Assembly (NCBI RefSeq): GCF_001421805.1
Contig: NZ_LMLC01000005.1
Coordinates: 372,001-436,000 of the forward strand
Direction: 5' to 3'
Source of the DNA: Sphingomonas sp. Leaf34
GTDB lineage: Bacteria; Pseudomonadota; Alphaproteobacteria; Sphingomonadales; Sphingomonadaceae
Length of the DNA stretch: 64,000 bases
Shown here: piece by piece, positions 24,443 through 34,500 of the stretch
How positions within the stretch are numbered: position 1 is the first letter of the stretch
How the letters are laid out: each line of letters opens with the position of its first letter
Position numbers and translations under genes: made by a program
Notes under the pieces: generated by a model
The model's input: only the letters and a program-made list of their open reading frames with translations
Told to the model about the DNA's origin: nothing
The model's database searches: none

Positions 24443-25429
24443 TCAGAGCTCGGGTTGGCCGCGTGTTCCGTCGTCATGATGCGGCTGCGAAAAGCGCGCG
24501 CGCGGCGCCCCGTCGTGCAGCGACGCGGTCGGCGCACCTAGCGCCATGAGCCGTGCCCGCAGACTGGCGCGCAGGAAGATTGTCTCGGCCGCGAGAAAAC
24601 GGCGCGGCGTGGTACCCAGGAAGGTACCGGCATCGCGAAGGAAATGCGAGGCGTCAAAATAGCTGCTATCGATCGCCGAATAATCGTTGAGACCGTGATC
24701 CCCGATCAACCGGATGAACGAGCGCAGAAATCGCGCGCGTCGCAGCAGCATCTTGGGCGGCATCCCGAAATAGCGGGTCGCGACGCGGCGCAGTTCATGG
24801 GTCGGCACGTCGAGGCGCTCGGCGACGTCTTTCATCTCGATCACCCCGTCGGTGACCGTCAGCGCGGTGAACGCACGGATAAGCGGCTCGCGCAGGCTGG
24901 GCTTGGCGAAGAGCGGCACGAGAATGTCGTCGAGCAACGGCTTGATCGAGGTTTCGTCGTCCAAGACGTCGAGCCCTTCGCGCAACCGCTCTGCGAACTC
25001 CGCGCCCACTACCGAACTCAACGGCACGATCCGATTGTGGAAATCGCCGGCGTGACGTTGGGTCATCCGCGCCCAGCCGAGCGCGCTGAGACCGATGCCA
25101 ATCGCGATGCCGCCATGCGTGACGGTACGAAAAGCGCGACTGGTCGGGCCATAAAGGCTGACGGGATCTAGCGGCCCGAACCGATGGTTGCCAAGCGACA
25201 CGGTGATCGGTCCGGCGTCCAGCACGATCGAGATCATCGCCGGCGAGGGCAGATACCAGTTGACCATCGGCGCCCGGTCTTCCGCCGCATAAATCGCATA
25301 GCCGGTAACAAATTCGGCCAGCGCGCGATCCGGCGCGGCGTAGCGGACGTGCAGACCCGCGGGCATGTCGGCCGCCGATGACGGCATACCCGGCCGCAGG
25401 ATGCCATTGGCGAACTGTACTGCCTTCAT
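24443..25429 (-). CDS. AraC family transcriptional regulator
   Basis: A 328-residue regulator starting at ATG 25429; an upstream TTG in frame would add 21 residues. The N-terminal part (about 20-170) resembles a cupin-type sensory domain of unknown ligand. The C-terminal part carries an AraC DNA-binding domain: DVAERLDVPTHELRRVATRY for the first helix-turn-helix and YSAIDSSYFDASHFLRDAGT, FLGTTPRRF, for the second. It is convergent with fliA without a spacer. Target genes cannot be inferred with confidence. Confidence 0.85.
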   Translation of the reverse strand: MKAVQFANGILRPGMPSSAADMPAGLHVRYAAPDRALAEFVTGYAIYAAEDRAPMVNWYLPSPAMISIVLDAGPITVSLGNHRFGPLDPVSLYGPTSRAFRTVTHGGIAIGIGLSALGWARMTQRHAGDFHNRIVPLSSVVGAEFAERLREGLDVLDDETSIKPLLDDILVPLFAKPSLREPLIRAFTALTVTDGVIEMKDVAERLDVPTHELRRVATRYFGMPPKMLLRRARFLRSFIRLIGDHGLNDYSAIDSSYFDASHFLRDAGTFLGTTPRRFLAAETIFLRASLRARLMALGAPTASLHDGAPRARFSQPHHDDGTRGQPEL

Positions 25430-25683
25430 TCGAACGACCTTAACATAGGCTTCGTTACCTCGGGCGGTTGCATAAGACTTATGGGGTGGCAATTAAAACC
25501 ACCAGATGAAGCACTTATCGCCGAGGTATTGGACAAAACGCGTCGACGCACAAGACACGGGCAGATGTCGCACCACCAATCGGCTAATGACGTGATTCCC
25601 CTATCCCACCCCTATGCCGCAACTGCGAAGGATTGGATACGCTAAGGCAACGATTAATTGTTCGAAGACACTGGCGAACGGCG

Positions 25684-26247
25684 TTAGAAACCGCTCGCGT
25701 CGAGCTGTGATCGAAGGGTCAGACGGTCATTTTCCGAAATCGGCGGGAGCGGATGCGCAGACTTGCCCTTTCGCAGACGCGCGCGATCGTCGGCGGATGG
25801 TTCGATGCGACGGACGCGGACCGCGACTGGCCCCATTTTGCGGAGGCCGAGCTGCTCGGCCGCGCCGCGCGACAGGTCGATGATCCTGGCGCTGCCGCCG
25901 GCAAACGGGCCGCGATCGTTGATCCGCAAAATGATTCGACGTCCGGTGTCGAGCGCGGTTACTTCGACATAGGTTGGCAGCGGCAACGTTTTGTGTGCGC
26001 CGGTCACCCAATCAGAGCGGAAACGTTCGCCGCTGGCAGTGCGGCTACCCGATTCCGTTCCGTACCAGCTGGCATAGCCGAGGGTGTTGTAGGTGGGATC
26101 GACAGCGGGAACATAGGTGGTGCCCCGGACGCGATAGGGGACGCCGAGCTTGACCGGCATGTCGCTGACCGGGCGGTAGTGGCCGCCCGCGCAGCCGGCG
26201 AGCGCCAGGGCGATGACGAGCGGCGCGACGCGCGAGAGAGTCAGCAT
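25684..26247 (-). CDS. rlpA: RlpA-like septal ring lipoprotein
   Basis: A 187-residue lipoprotein. The start at 26247 has AGGA six bases upstream and gives a signal peptide ending in the lipobox LAGC (about residue 18). The double-psi beta-barrel of RlpA follows: LGYASWYGTESGSRTASGER, FRSD, TLPLPTYVEVTALDTGR, and ILRINDRGPF with the catalytic-type Asp. RlpA proteins are lytic transglycosylases acting on denuded glycan strands at the septum. The SPOR domain of some members is missing. It lies 13 bases downstream of the SleB-like hydrolase, forming a wall-remodelling pair. Confidence 0.9.
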   Translation of the reverse strand: MLTLSRVAPLVIALALAGCAGGHYRPVSDMPVKLGVPYRVRGTTYVPAVDPTYNTLGYASWYGTESGSRTASGERFRSDWVTGAHKTLPLPTYVEVTALDTGRRIILRINDRGPFAGGSARIIDLSRGAAEQLGLRKMGPVAVRVRRIEPSADDRARLRKGKSAHPLPPISENDRLTLRSQLDASGF

Positions 26248-26260
26248 AAGAGATCCTGCG

Positions 26261-26947
26261 TCATCGGCGCTGGTAGAAGATGTGCGAATCGACCGTCGCG
26301 ACCTTGACGAGCGAGCCCCGCCAATAGGGCACCATCCAGTCGGTGTGATAGTGCGTCGCGCGGCCGACCGGCGCATAGACATAGCCGGCCAGCGCACGGC
26401 GCGCGGCGCGCCGTGCCTGCGCCCATCCGGCATGTTCGGGCCGGCGGGCCTGCGATCCGTCGCACGAAAACGAGAACTGGCAGCCGGTGGTGCGGTTCGC
26501 CCCCTGATAGACGACGCCGCACACGGTCTTGGGAAATCCCGCCGCGCCGACCCGGTTGAGCACGACCTGGATCACCGCCCGTTGGCTGTCGCGGTCGTCG
26601 CCGGCCTCGTACAGCGCCACCGTCGCAAGACACTCGGTGGCCTGTTCGCGCGCGGCTGGCCCACCTGCGAACCGGAATCGTGCCGCGGATCGGCGTTTCG
26701 CGGTCACGATCGGCACCCGCGCATTCGAGGCGCGGGCCTGCGCCATCGTCAATCGTTGCGGACGCCGCCGATCCGAGGTGGCTGTCGGCCAGGGCGAGTC
26801 CGTCAGCGACCCGAAAAGTGCCGCCAACACGACCGCGACGCCGAGCAGCAGCAGCCAATGCTCCGACGACGGACGGCGCGACGCCCCCCGCCCCCCGCGG
26901 GTGTGCAGTGGACGCGGTGGGGAGGATCTGGCGCGTCTGCTCGTCAT
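26261..26947 (-). CDS. SleB/CwlJ-like cell wall hydrolase
   Basis: A 228-residue protein starting at ATG 26947. A membrane helix or uncleaved signal lies at about 30-50 (HWLLLLGVAVVLAALFG). The C-terminal Hydrolase_2 (SleB/CwlJ) domain contains ECLATVALYEAGDDRDSQRA with the expected catalytic Glu, VIQVVLNRV, CGVVYQG and CQFSFSCDG, ending ...ATHYHTDWMVPYW. In Gram-negatives such enzymes trim peptidoglycan during growth. It is likely cotranscribed with rlpA and divergent from the L,D-transpeptidase. Confidence 0.85.
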   Translation of the reverse strand: MTSRRARSSPPRPLHTRGGRGASRRPSSEHWLLLLGVAVVLAALFGSLTDSPWPTATSDRRRPQRLTMAQARASNARVPIVTAKRRSAARFRFAGGPAAREQATECLATVALYEAGDDRDSQRAVIQVVLNRVGAAGFPKTVCGVVYQGANRTTGCQFSFSCDGSQARRPEHAGWAQARRAARRALAGYVYAPVGRATHYHTDWMVPYWRGSLVKVATVDSHIFYQRR

Positions 26948-27092
26948 CGCGCCTCTGTATCGGCGAAGACCGAGCAGGGAAACGGGCGGACGCCGTGCGT
27001 CTTTTGCAAACGCAGGATCCGCCCGTGCGGCCCTGGCGGCGTATTTTCCGGGCACGGATGATCCTATACGGCGGGCTGCACGTTGAACCGTG

Positions 27093-28760
27093 ATGACAAT
27101 CAGGAAATTGCGGGCACGGCTCGCCGTCGGCGTGGTGCCATTTTTGGGTTTGACGCTGGCAGGACCAGCCGTTGCGCAGGACGCGGCAACACCGGCGATC
27201 GCAGCCGAGGCGGCCGACACGGGCAAAACGGCCGACACGGCCGGGCCCGTCAAACGATCAGCCGTCATCGACAAGCAGACGATCACCGATCCGGTCCTGC
27301 GTGGGCTCTATGCCAAGGCGGGCTGGCGCGGTCTCTGGTCCACCTCGACCATTGCGGCGTTCGACCAGGTGCTTGCCGATCGCGCGCGGCACGGCCTCGA
27401 CCAGGTCATTTTCCTGCCAACCCCGACGGAGGGGATGACGGCGGCCGACACCGACATCGCGCGCACGAAGGCGGCGCTCGATTATGCCACCGCGCTTGCG
27501 CAGGGCCGGGTCGATCCGACCACGCTGCAGCCGGTCTATACGCTGCCGCGACCAAAGGCGGATCTCGTCGCCGCGTTCGCCCGCGCGCTGGCGAAGGGCG
27601 ATCTTGCGGCCTGGTTCGCCAGCTTGCCGCCGCAGGATCCGGAATATCGACAATTGTCCGACGCGTACCTCGCCTTCAGTACCAAGGCAGCCGCCGAGAC
27701 CCACGTCGAGGCGATCCCCGCAGGATTGATCCGGGTGGGCAACCGGGATCCGCGTGTCGTCACGATCGTCGAGCAGCTCGTCGAAAGCGGGTATCTGGCC
27801 GCACCGTCCGGTCTGGCCCCGGTCTCCGCCCCAGTCTCCGCCCCGGCCCCCACCCCCGCTGCCAGCCCGGGCATAGCCCTTGGTACCGGGCAGCGCGTGG
27901 CTCCTGCTGCGCCGCTGTACACGTCGGCGATCGCCGAAGCGATGAAGGGCTTGCAGACCGATTACGGGATTGCCGCGGACGGGGTGGTCGGTCCGGAGAC
28001 GCTCAAGGTGCTCAACCTGGGCGCGGGCGATCGCGCACGGGCGCTGGCGGTCGGACTGGAACGGCGGCGTTGGCTGGCGCGGACTCCGCCGGCGACGCGG
28101 ATCGACGTCAACACCGCCGCCGCGCAGCTTCGCTATTACCGCGACGGGACGATGGTCGACCAGCGCAAGGTGATCGTCGGCGAAGCCGGCCACGAAACCC
28201 CGCCGCTATTCTCGCCAATCTATCGCCTGGTGGCCAACCCCACCTGGACGGTGCCGAAATCGATCCAGAATGGCGAGATGGCCAATGTGGGCGAGGAGTA
28301 TCTGGCCGCACACGACATGGTGATGCGCGACGGCTGGATCGTTCAGCAGCCGGGGCCGAGCAATGCGCTGGGGCTGGTGAAGTTCGACATGGCGAACGAT
28401 CAGGCGATCTATCTTCACGATACGTCCGCGCCGGCGTTGTTCGATCGCAGCCAGCGCCATCTGAGCCATGGGTGCGTTCGCGTCGAGGATGCGCTGGGGT
28501 TCGCGCAGACGCTTGCCGAGGACGAGGGCGTGACCGAGGCGTGGCAGACCGCGCAAAATTCGGGTGAGATGACGTTCGTACCGCTGCCGCGCCGGATTCC
28601 GGTCCGGTTGCTCTACCACAACGTCTATGTGGACGACGGCGGCAGGGTGGCGTTCCGGACCGATCCCTATGGCTGGAACGATCCGATCGCCGAGCAGCTC
28701 GGCTTCGCCAAGGCGTCGGCCAAGCGCGCCGAGGCGCAGGCGATCGACATCGGGCCGTAA
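27093..28760 (+). CDS. YcbB-type L,D-transpeptidase
   Basis: Periplasmic enzyme making 3-3 cross-links or attaching proteins in peptidoglycan. The start may be GTG 27090 or ATG 27093. The 556-codon frame gives a signal peptide (ending ...AGPAVAQ), a scaffold domain, a Pro/Ala/Ser-rich stretch near 250, a peptidoglycan-binding domain (LQTDYGIAADGVVGPETLKV) and a YkuD catalytic domain. Its active site SHGCVRV has Cys461 and His459, preceded by IYLHDT. It diverges from the two cell-wall hydrolases, suggesting joint control of wall remodelling. Confidence 0.93.
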   Translation: MTIRKLRARLAVGVVPFLGLTLAGPAVAQDAATPAIAAEAADTGKTADTAGPVKRSAVIDKQTITDPVLRGLYAKAGWRGLWSTSTIAAFDQVLADRARHGLDQVIFLPTPTEGMTAADTDIARTKAALDYATALAQGRVDPTTLQPVYTLPRPKADLVAAFARALAKGDLAAWFASLPPQDPEYRQLSDAYLAFSTKAAAETHVEAIPAGLIRVGNRDPRVVTIVEQLVESGYLAAPSGLAPVSAPVSAPAPTPAASPGIALGTGQRVAPAAPLYTSAIAEAMKGLQTDYGIAADGVVGPETLKVLNLGAGDRARALAVGLERRRWLARTPPATRIDVNTAAAQLRYYRDGTMVDQRKVIVGEAGHETPPLFSPIYRLVANPTWTVPKSIQNGEMANVGEEYLAAHDMVMRDGWIVQQPGPSNALGLVKFDMANDQAIYLHDTSAPALFDRSQRHLSHGCVRVEDALGFAQTLAEDEGVTEAWQTAQNSGEMTFVPLPRRIPVRLLYHNVYVDDGGRVAFRTDPYGWNDPIAEQLGFAKASAKRAEAQAIDIGP

Positions 28761-28993
28761 CCAGCGGGCCGTAACCGGCGGGCGCAGCGACCGGAGGGCG
28801 GAGAGGCCGGTGGAGCGGGCGCACCACCGCATGTAGTTGATCCATATTGCTAGTGCAGATTAGTATATGGACCTACAACTTGACGGGTTGCGGCTGGTCC
28901 GCGGCCCGATAAGAATCCCGCGCCCTCTTCGATTCACCGAGTCCACTCATCTTTTTTCCGAAGCCTTTCCGGTCGGTACATGCGGTAGTCATA

Positions 28994-31417
28994 GTGGCGA
29001 CGGCGCTTTCGGCAGCGGCGCGGGCGGCGCCGCCGGCAGGACCGCCACCCCGCGGTCAGCCGCAGGCCGTGGCGCCATCGCCGCGGGACGAGGTCGTCGT
29101 GACGGGCACGAGCGCGGCGCGGCGCGCGCGCGACATGCCGCTGTCGATCGCGACGCTGGATGCGGATCAGCTTCGTCGGATCGTCGGGGCGAGCCAGGCC
29201 GATGTGCTGGCGACGCTGCCATCGATCAAGGCGGGGAGCAGCGGCGGCGAGATCGGCGTGAACCTGTTCCTGAAAGGGCTGCCGATCAGCAACAATTTCC
29301 AGGCGACCCCGCTGCAATATGACGGCATCCCGGTGTTGAGCGCGTTCGGGCTCAACGGATCGGGCTATGATGTCTATTTCCGCAACGACCTGGGGATCGA
29401 ACGGCTCGAACTGGTCCGTGGCGGCGTTTCGAACCTGTTCGGCACGGGATCGGTCGCCGGATTGATCAACTATATCTCGAAGTCCGGGCACGACACGCCC
29501 GAAGGTATCGTCCAGCTCGAAGCCGCCGAACGCGGACGGTTCCGCGGCGATCTGGCGGCGAGCGGTCCGCTGAGCCGCGATGCCGGGCTGTATTACGCCG
29601 TATCGGGCTATCTGCGCCGCGACGAGGGGCCGATCCGGACCGGACTCGTCACCCGCGGCGGGCAGATCCGCGGCAATCTGCGGAAAGAGTTCGCCGACGG
29701 ATCGGGGTCGGTCACGCTGTTCGCGCAATATATCGACGACCATGTGCAATTCTATCCGCCGCTTCCGCTCGACGGCGCGACGCGCGACCGGCTGGTCGGC
29801 AACGATAGCCGTCCGGTGCGATCGATGTTGACCGACGCGGTCGCCGACCTGGGATTCGCGCGGCCCGGCGGACGCTACCAGACTCAGGTGACCGACGGCG
29901 TCTTCACCCGCGGCGGGCAGATCGCGCTGGCCGCGACCAGAGACCTCGGCGGCGGCTGGGGCATCCGGGGAAAGGCGAAATATTCGCAGTACGCGCACCG
30001 CTTCGGCTTTTTCCTCGACGGCGACGGCATCGCCAACGTGCCGCAGTTTCAAGCGGATTTTCTCGTGCGACGACAGCTGCCGGGCGACGCGATGTTCACG
30101 CTGGCAGAGACCGGCGCAGCGCTGCCGGCGGACGCGCTCGTGTACGCCAACCGGATCCAGGACCGGATCCGCCCCACGCACGACAGCAGCGCGGAACTCG
30201 ACCTGACCCGGACGCTGACCCATGGCGATGTCCGCCATATGATTACGCTGGGGGGCTATGTCGCCGACGCGTGGGCGCGCGACACCATGATCACGACCGC
30301 GTATCTCGGGACGTTCGAGACCAGGGCGCGGCTCGTCGATCTGGTCGTACGCGACGCCGCCGGCACGCCGACGATCATCGCCGACGACGGGCTGCTCGAC
30401 GCCGGGCTCGGCTATACCGACGGCACCGCCCGGCAATCGCACCGCGCACTGTATCTCGCCGACCAGATCGAAGCAGGTCGGCTGGTGTTCGATCTCGGCG
30501 GCCGGATCGAGCGGGCGAAGGGCGTCATCACGCGCGCGGCGACCGCGACGACGATCACCGACGCGACGACTCCGAACCTGTCGACCGCGCTGCGTAACGT
30601 GGTTTGGGAAACTGGCGCGATCGCGCGCGGCACGGTTGCGGCGGACAGCTGGGCGCTGTCGGCGGGCGCGCTGTACAAACTGACGCCGGCGATCAACCTC
30701 TATGCCAACGCCAGCCGCGGATTCTTCTTTCCGGCGCTCAACTCGGTATCGATCAGCGCATCGGGACAGACGCAGTCGTACCAGCCAGAGATCATCCGCC
30801 AGGCGGAGGCGGGTGTGAAATATGATCGCGGCAGGGTTGGCGGATCAGTGTCGGTGTTCGTCAACGATCTCAAGAATCGCCGCTCCGTCGTGCTCGCCAA
30901 TACGGCGAGCGGCGGGGTCATCGAACAGGTGACGATCGTTTCGACCAAGGCGCACGGGATCGAAGGCGCGGTGCGCGTCGGGGTGACCGATCATCTGCGG
31001 TTCGACGGCAATATCGGCCTCGTCCACAGCGTCTACACCGCGCTGGACGTGACCCGGCAGTTCATCGGCAACCGCGTCCCGCGGCAGCCCGACCTCGTCT
31101 ACAATGCGGGGCTGTATTACGACGACGGCGCCCTCGACGCCGCAATCGCGACGACGCACACCGGGCGGCTGTTCACCGACGATGCGAACACCACGCGGCT
31201 CGACGGCTTCGACCTCGTGCGGCTGATCGCGGGTTATACCATGAAGATGGCGGGGCGGCAGGCGGTGCGGATCGCGGGTGACGTGTACAATCTGTTCGAC
31301 ACGGCAGCGCCGGCCGAGGCGTCGGCGCGCCTGCCATCGCAGGCGGCTGGCCCCTATTTCGTCGGCCGCCCGGTCCTGCCGCGACGGATCAGCGTCAGGC
31401 TGAGCTATAGTTTCTGA
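28994..31417 (+). CDS. TonB-dependent receptor with disrupted signal peptide start
   Basis: Outer-membrane active transporter of about 807 residues. It has a plug domain (DEVVVTG near the N-terminus, then LATLPSIKAGSSGGEIGVN and GTGSVAGLINYISKSG) and a 22-strand-type barrel ending in SVRLSYSF with the terminal Phe. The first usable in-frame start is GTG 28994, which leaves a signal peptide too short and without positive charge. Just upstream an ATG at 28980 would give a good signal peptide if one base were inserted before 28985. So the gene may be frameshifted or the read may contain an error. Substrate unknown. Confidence 0.82.
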   Translation: MATALSAAARAAPPAGPPPRGQPQAVAPSPRDEVVVTGTSAARRARDMPLSIATLDADQLRRIVGASQADVLATLPSIKAGSSGGEIGVNLFLKGLPISNNFQATPLQYDGIPVLSAFGLNGSGYDVYFRNDLGIERLELVRGGVSNLFGTGSVAGLINYISKSGHDTPEGIVQLEAAERGRFRGDLAASGPLSRDAGLYYAVSGYLRRDEGPIRTGLVTRGGQIRGNLRKEFADGSGSVTLFAQYIDDHVQFYPPLPLDGATRDRLVGNDSRPVRSMLTDAVADLGFARPGGRYQTQVTDGVFTRGGQIALAATRDLGGGWGIRGKAKYSQYAHRFGFFLDGDGIANVPQFQADFLVRRQLPGDAMFTLAETGAALPADALVYANRIQDRIRPTHDSSAELDLTRTLTHGDVRHMITLGGYVADAWARDTMITTAYLGTFETRARLVDLVVRDAAGTPTIIADDGLLDAGLGYTDGTARQSHRALYLADQIEAGRLVFDLGGRIERAKGVITRAATATTITDATTPNLSTALRNVVWETGAIARGTVAADSWALSAGALYKLTPAINLYANASRGFFFPALNSVSISASGQTQSYQPEIIRQAEAGVKYDRGRVGGSVSVFVNDLKNRRSVVLANTASGGVIEQVTIVSTKAHGIEGAVRVGVTDHLRFDGNIGLVHSVYTALDVTRQFIGNRVPRQPDLVYNAGLYYDDGALDAAIATTHTGRLFTDDANTTRLDGFDLVRLIAGYTMKMAGRQAVRIAGDVYNLFDTAAPAEASARLPSQAAGPYFVGRPVLPRRISVRLSYSF

Positions 31418-31571
31418 CCGCGATGCCCGCGTACCGCGTTGGCACAAACCGACCTTTGCACAACGATCTTAGTGGTTTCGGACATCACCCGAGTCTTGGT
31501 AGGGCGCTCGCGCGGAACGCGAGGGGTCAAGGCCCGGCGCGGTGGGATACGCGATTTTACGGGGACTGAGC

Positions 31572-34500
31572 ATGGCGAACGCGACATCGGTGACGCTGGA
31601 CGGCACTCTCGACGAATGGGCCGTCGGCGACCGGATCGATCGCGGTCTCGGCGCAGGATACGCCATCTATGCCCGCAGCGACGGCGCGGACTTCGCGTTC
31701 GCGATCACCGCTCCCACCGCGATCGGCGCGAATACCACCGCATGGCTCAACACCGATCGCAACGCGACCACCGGCTATCAGGTGTTCGGATTTGCGGGCG
31801 GTGCGGAATACAACGTCAACTTCGCCGCCGACGGTACGGTATCGCTGTACAGCGGCGCGGCGGGGCAGACGCTGATCGCCAGCGGCCTGCAGGCGGCGTG
31901 GTCGGCGGATCGCACCACCGTCGAGTTCAAGGTGCCCAAGGCGGCGATCGGCAACCCGCAGGCGATCGACACGATCTACGACGTCAACGACACCGCGTTC
32001 CTGCCGGGTAACTATTCGAACCCCGCCTTCACCGTCTTCAACGACACCGGCATCGTCGCCGACCCGTCGCACCGGATCGCGATCGTCTGGTCCGATTCGA
32101 CCGCCAACGCCTATTTCAGCAAGACCGCCTATTCGCAGCTGTTCATGGCCGCGCAGAGCCAGGCGATGCAGGCGGGCGTGCCGTTCGACATCCTGACCGA
32201 GGGCGACCTGACCAGCCTGGCGACGCTCGCCAAATACGACACGATCGTCTTCCCGTCGTTCCGCAACGTCGAGGCGAGCAAGGCCGACCTGATCGCGCAG
32301 ACGCTGGAGCAGGCGACCAAGCAGTTCGGCATCGGCCTGGTCGCGGCGGGCGAGTTCATGACCAACGGCGCGGACAACGCAGCGCTCGCCGGCGACTCCT
32401 ATTCGCGGATGAAGCTGTTGTTCGACGCCACGCGCGTGACCGGCGGCTTTCCGGCCGACGTGACGGTCAAGGCGAGCGATGCGTCGCAGCTCGTGCTCGA
32501 CGGCTATGGCGACGGGCAGGTCATCCGCCAATATACCGGTATCGGCTGGAACGCGTTCACCAGCGTCAGCGGGACGGGCACGACGATCGCGACCGAGACG
32601 GTCAACGGCCAGACCTATTCGGCTGCGCTCGCCACACAGACCGGCGGGCGCAACGTGCTGTTCTCGAGCGAAGCGGTGATGGCCGACGACAATCTGCTGC
32701 AGAAGGCGATCGACTATTCGGTCAACGGCAACGGCCTGTCGGTCGGGCTGCAGATGACCCGCCAGGCCGGGCTGTTCGCGTCGCGCGTCGACATGGACCA
32801 GAGCCAGCAGACCGACGAGGTCAACCCGGTCGGCACCGCACCCGGGATCTACGACAAGCTGCTGCCGATCCTGACCGAGTGGAAGACGAACTATAATTTC
32901 GTCGGCAGCTATTACGTCAACATCGGCAACGATCCGGCCAATGGTCAGGCGACCGACTGGGCGGTGTCGCTGCCGTTCTACAAGGCGCTGCTCGATGCGG
33001 GCAACGAGATCGGCACGCACAGCTACACGCATCCGGTAGACACCAACCTGCTGACCGATGCGCAGATCGCCTTCGAGTTCGGCCAGTCGCGTGCCGAGCT
33101 GGAACAGCAGCTGAGCGCGTATCTCGGCAAGACCGTGACGGTCGGCGGGGCCGCAGTGCCCGGCGCGCCCGAGCAGATCGCGACGAGCCAGGAAATCCTG
33201 AAATATGTGACGTATCTCAGCGGCGGCTATTCGGGGGTGGGTGCCGGCTATCCCAATGCGATCGGCTATATGACGCCGCAGAACGCCGCGGACGACAAGG
33301 TGTATCTGGCGCCGAACACGTCGTTCGACTTCTCGCTGATCGAGTTCCAGAAGAAGACCGTCGCCGAGGCCAGCGCGATCTGGGCGAAGGAATTCGGCGC
33401 GCTGACCGCCAATGCCGATGCGCCCGTGATCGTGTGGCCATGGCATGACTACGGCCCGACGATGTGGGCCGCCGACGGCGCGACCAGCCTGTACACCAAG
33501 CAGATGTTCACGACCTTCATCGCGCAGGCCGCAGCGGCCGGAGTCGAGTTCGTGACGCTCGCCGACCTCGCGGGCCGGGTCAGCGCGTTCCAGAACGCGA
33601 CGATCACCTCGACCGTGGTCGGCAACACGATCACCGCGACGGTCGGCGCGACCACCGGCACCTTCTCGCTTGACGTCGATGGGCAGAGCGGCGGCCAGGT
33701 GATCAAGGGCGTCGCCAACTGGTATGCCTATGACGCGGACACGGTGTTCCTGCCCAAGGCGGGCGGGACCTATGCGATCACGATGGGCGCGGTCGCCGAC
33801 GACGTGACGCACATCACCGCGCTGCCGATGCGCGCGACGCTGACGACGCTGAGCGGCGACGGCCGCGACCTGGCGTTCACCGTCGAGGGCGAGGGCAAGG
33901 TGACGGTCGACCTGAAGGCGCCCGGCACCGACTGGACGACGCTGAGCGGCGGTACGATCGCCAGCCAGATCGGCGAGATCCTGACGATCGACCTCGGCGC
34001 GATCGGCGTGCACGACGTCAAGATCGGCCACCAGGCGAACGTCGATCCGGTGCTGACCGCGTTCGGCGGCGGCACCACCGGCGCGCTGTCGATCGCCGAG
34101 AACGGCACCGCGCTGACAACGATCACCGCCACCGACGCCAACATCGTCTGGGGCGATTCGATCAAATATTCGATCGGTGCGGGCGGCGACGGCGCCAATT
34201 TCTCGATCGACGCGACGACCGGCGTGCTCAAGTTCGTCACCGCGCCTGACTTCGAGGCGCCAACCGACGCCAACCGCGACAATATCTACGGCGTGACGGT
34301 GGTGGCCACCGACGCCCGCGGTGCGATCGACACGCAGACGCTGACGATCGGCGTGACCGATGTGGTCGGCATCACCAAGACCGGGACGTACTTCGCCGAC
34401 GTGATCAACGGCACCGGCGAGCAGGACATGCTCGATGGCAGCTGGGGCAACGACCTCCTGAACGGGCTCGGCGGCAACGATCGCCTCATCGGCGGCATGG

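Noticed and set aside
31439..31460. Sigma-54-like words TGGCAC and TTTGCA before the RTX deacetylase
   Set aside because: The GG-to-GC distance is about 15 bases instead of 10, so RpoN cannot use it.
31557..34031. 824-codon minus-strand frame opposite the RTX deacetylase
   Set aside because: Shadow of the real gene; composition typical of antisense frames in GC-rich genomes.
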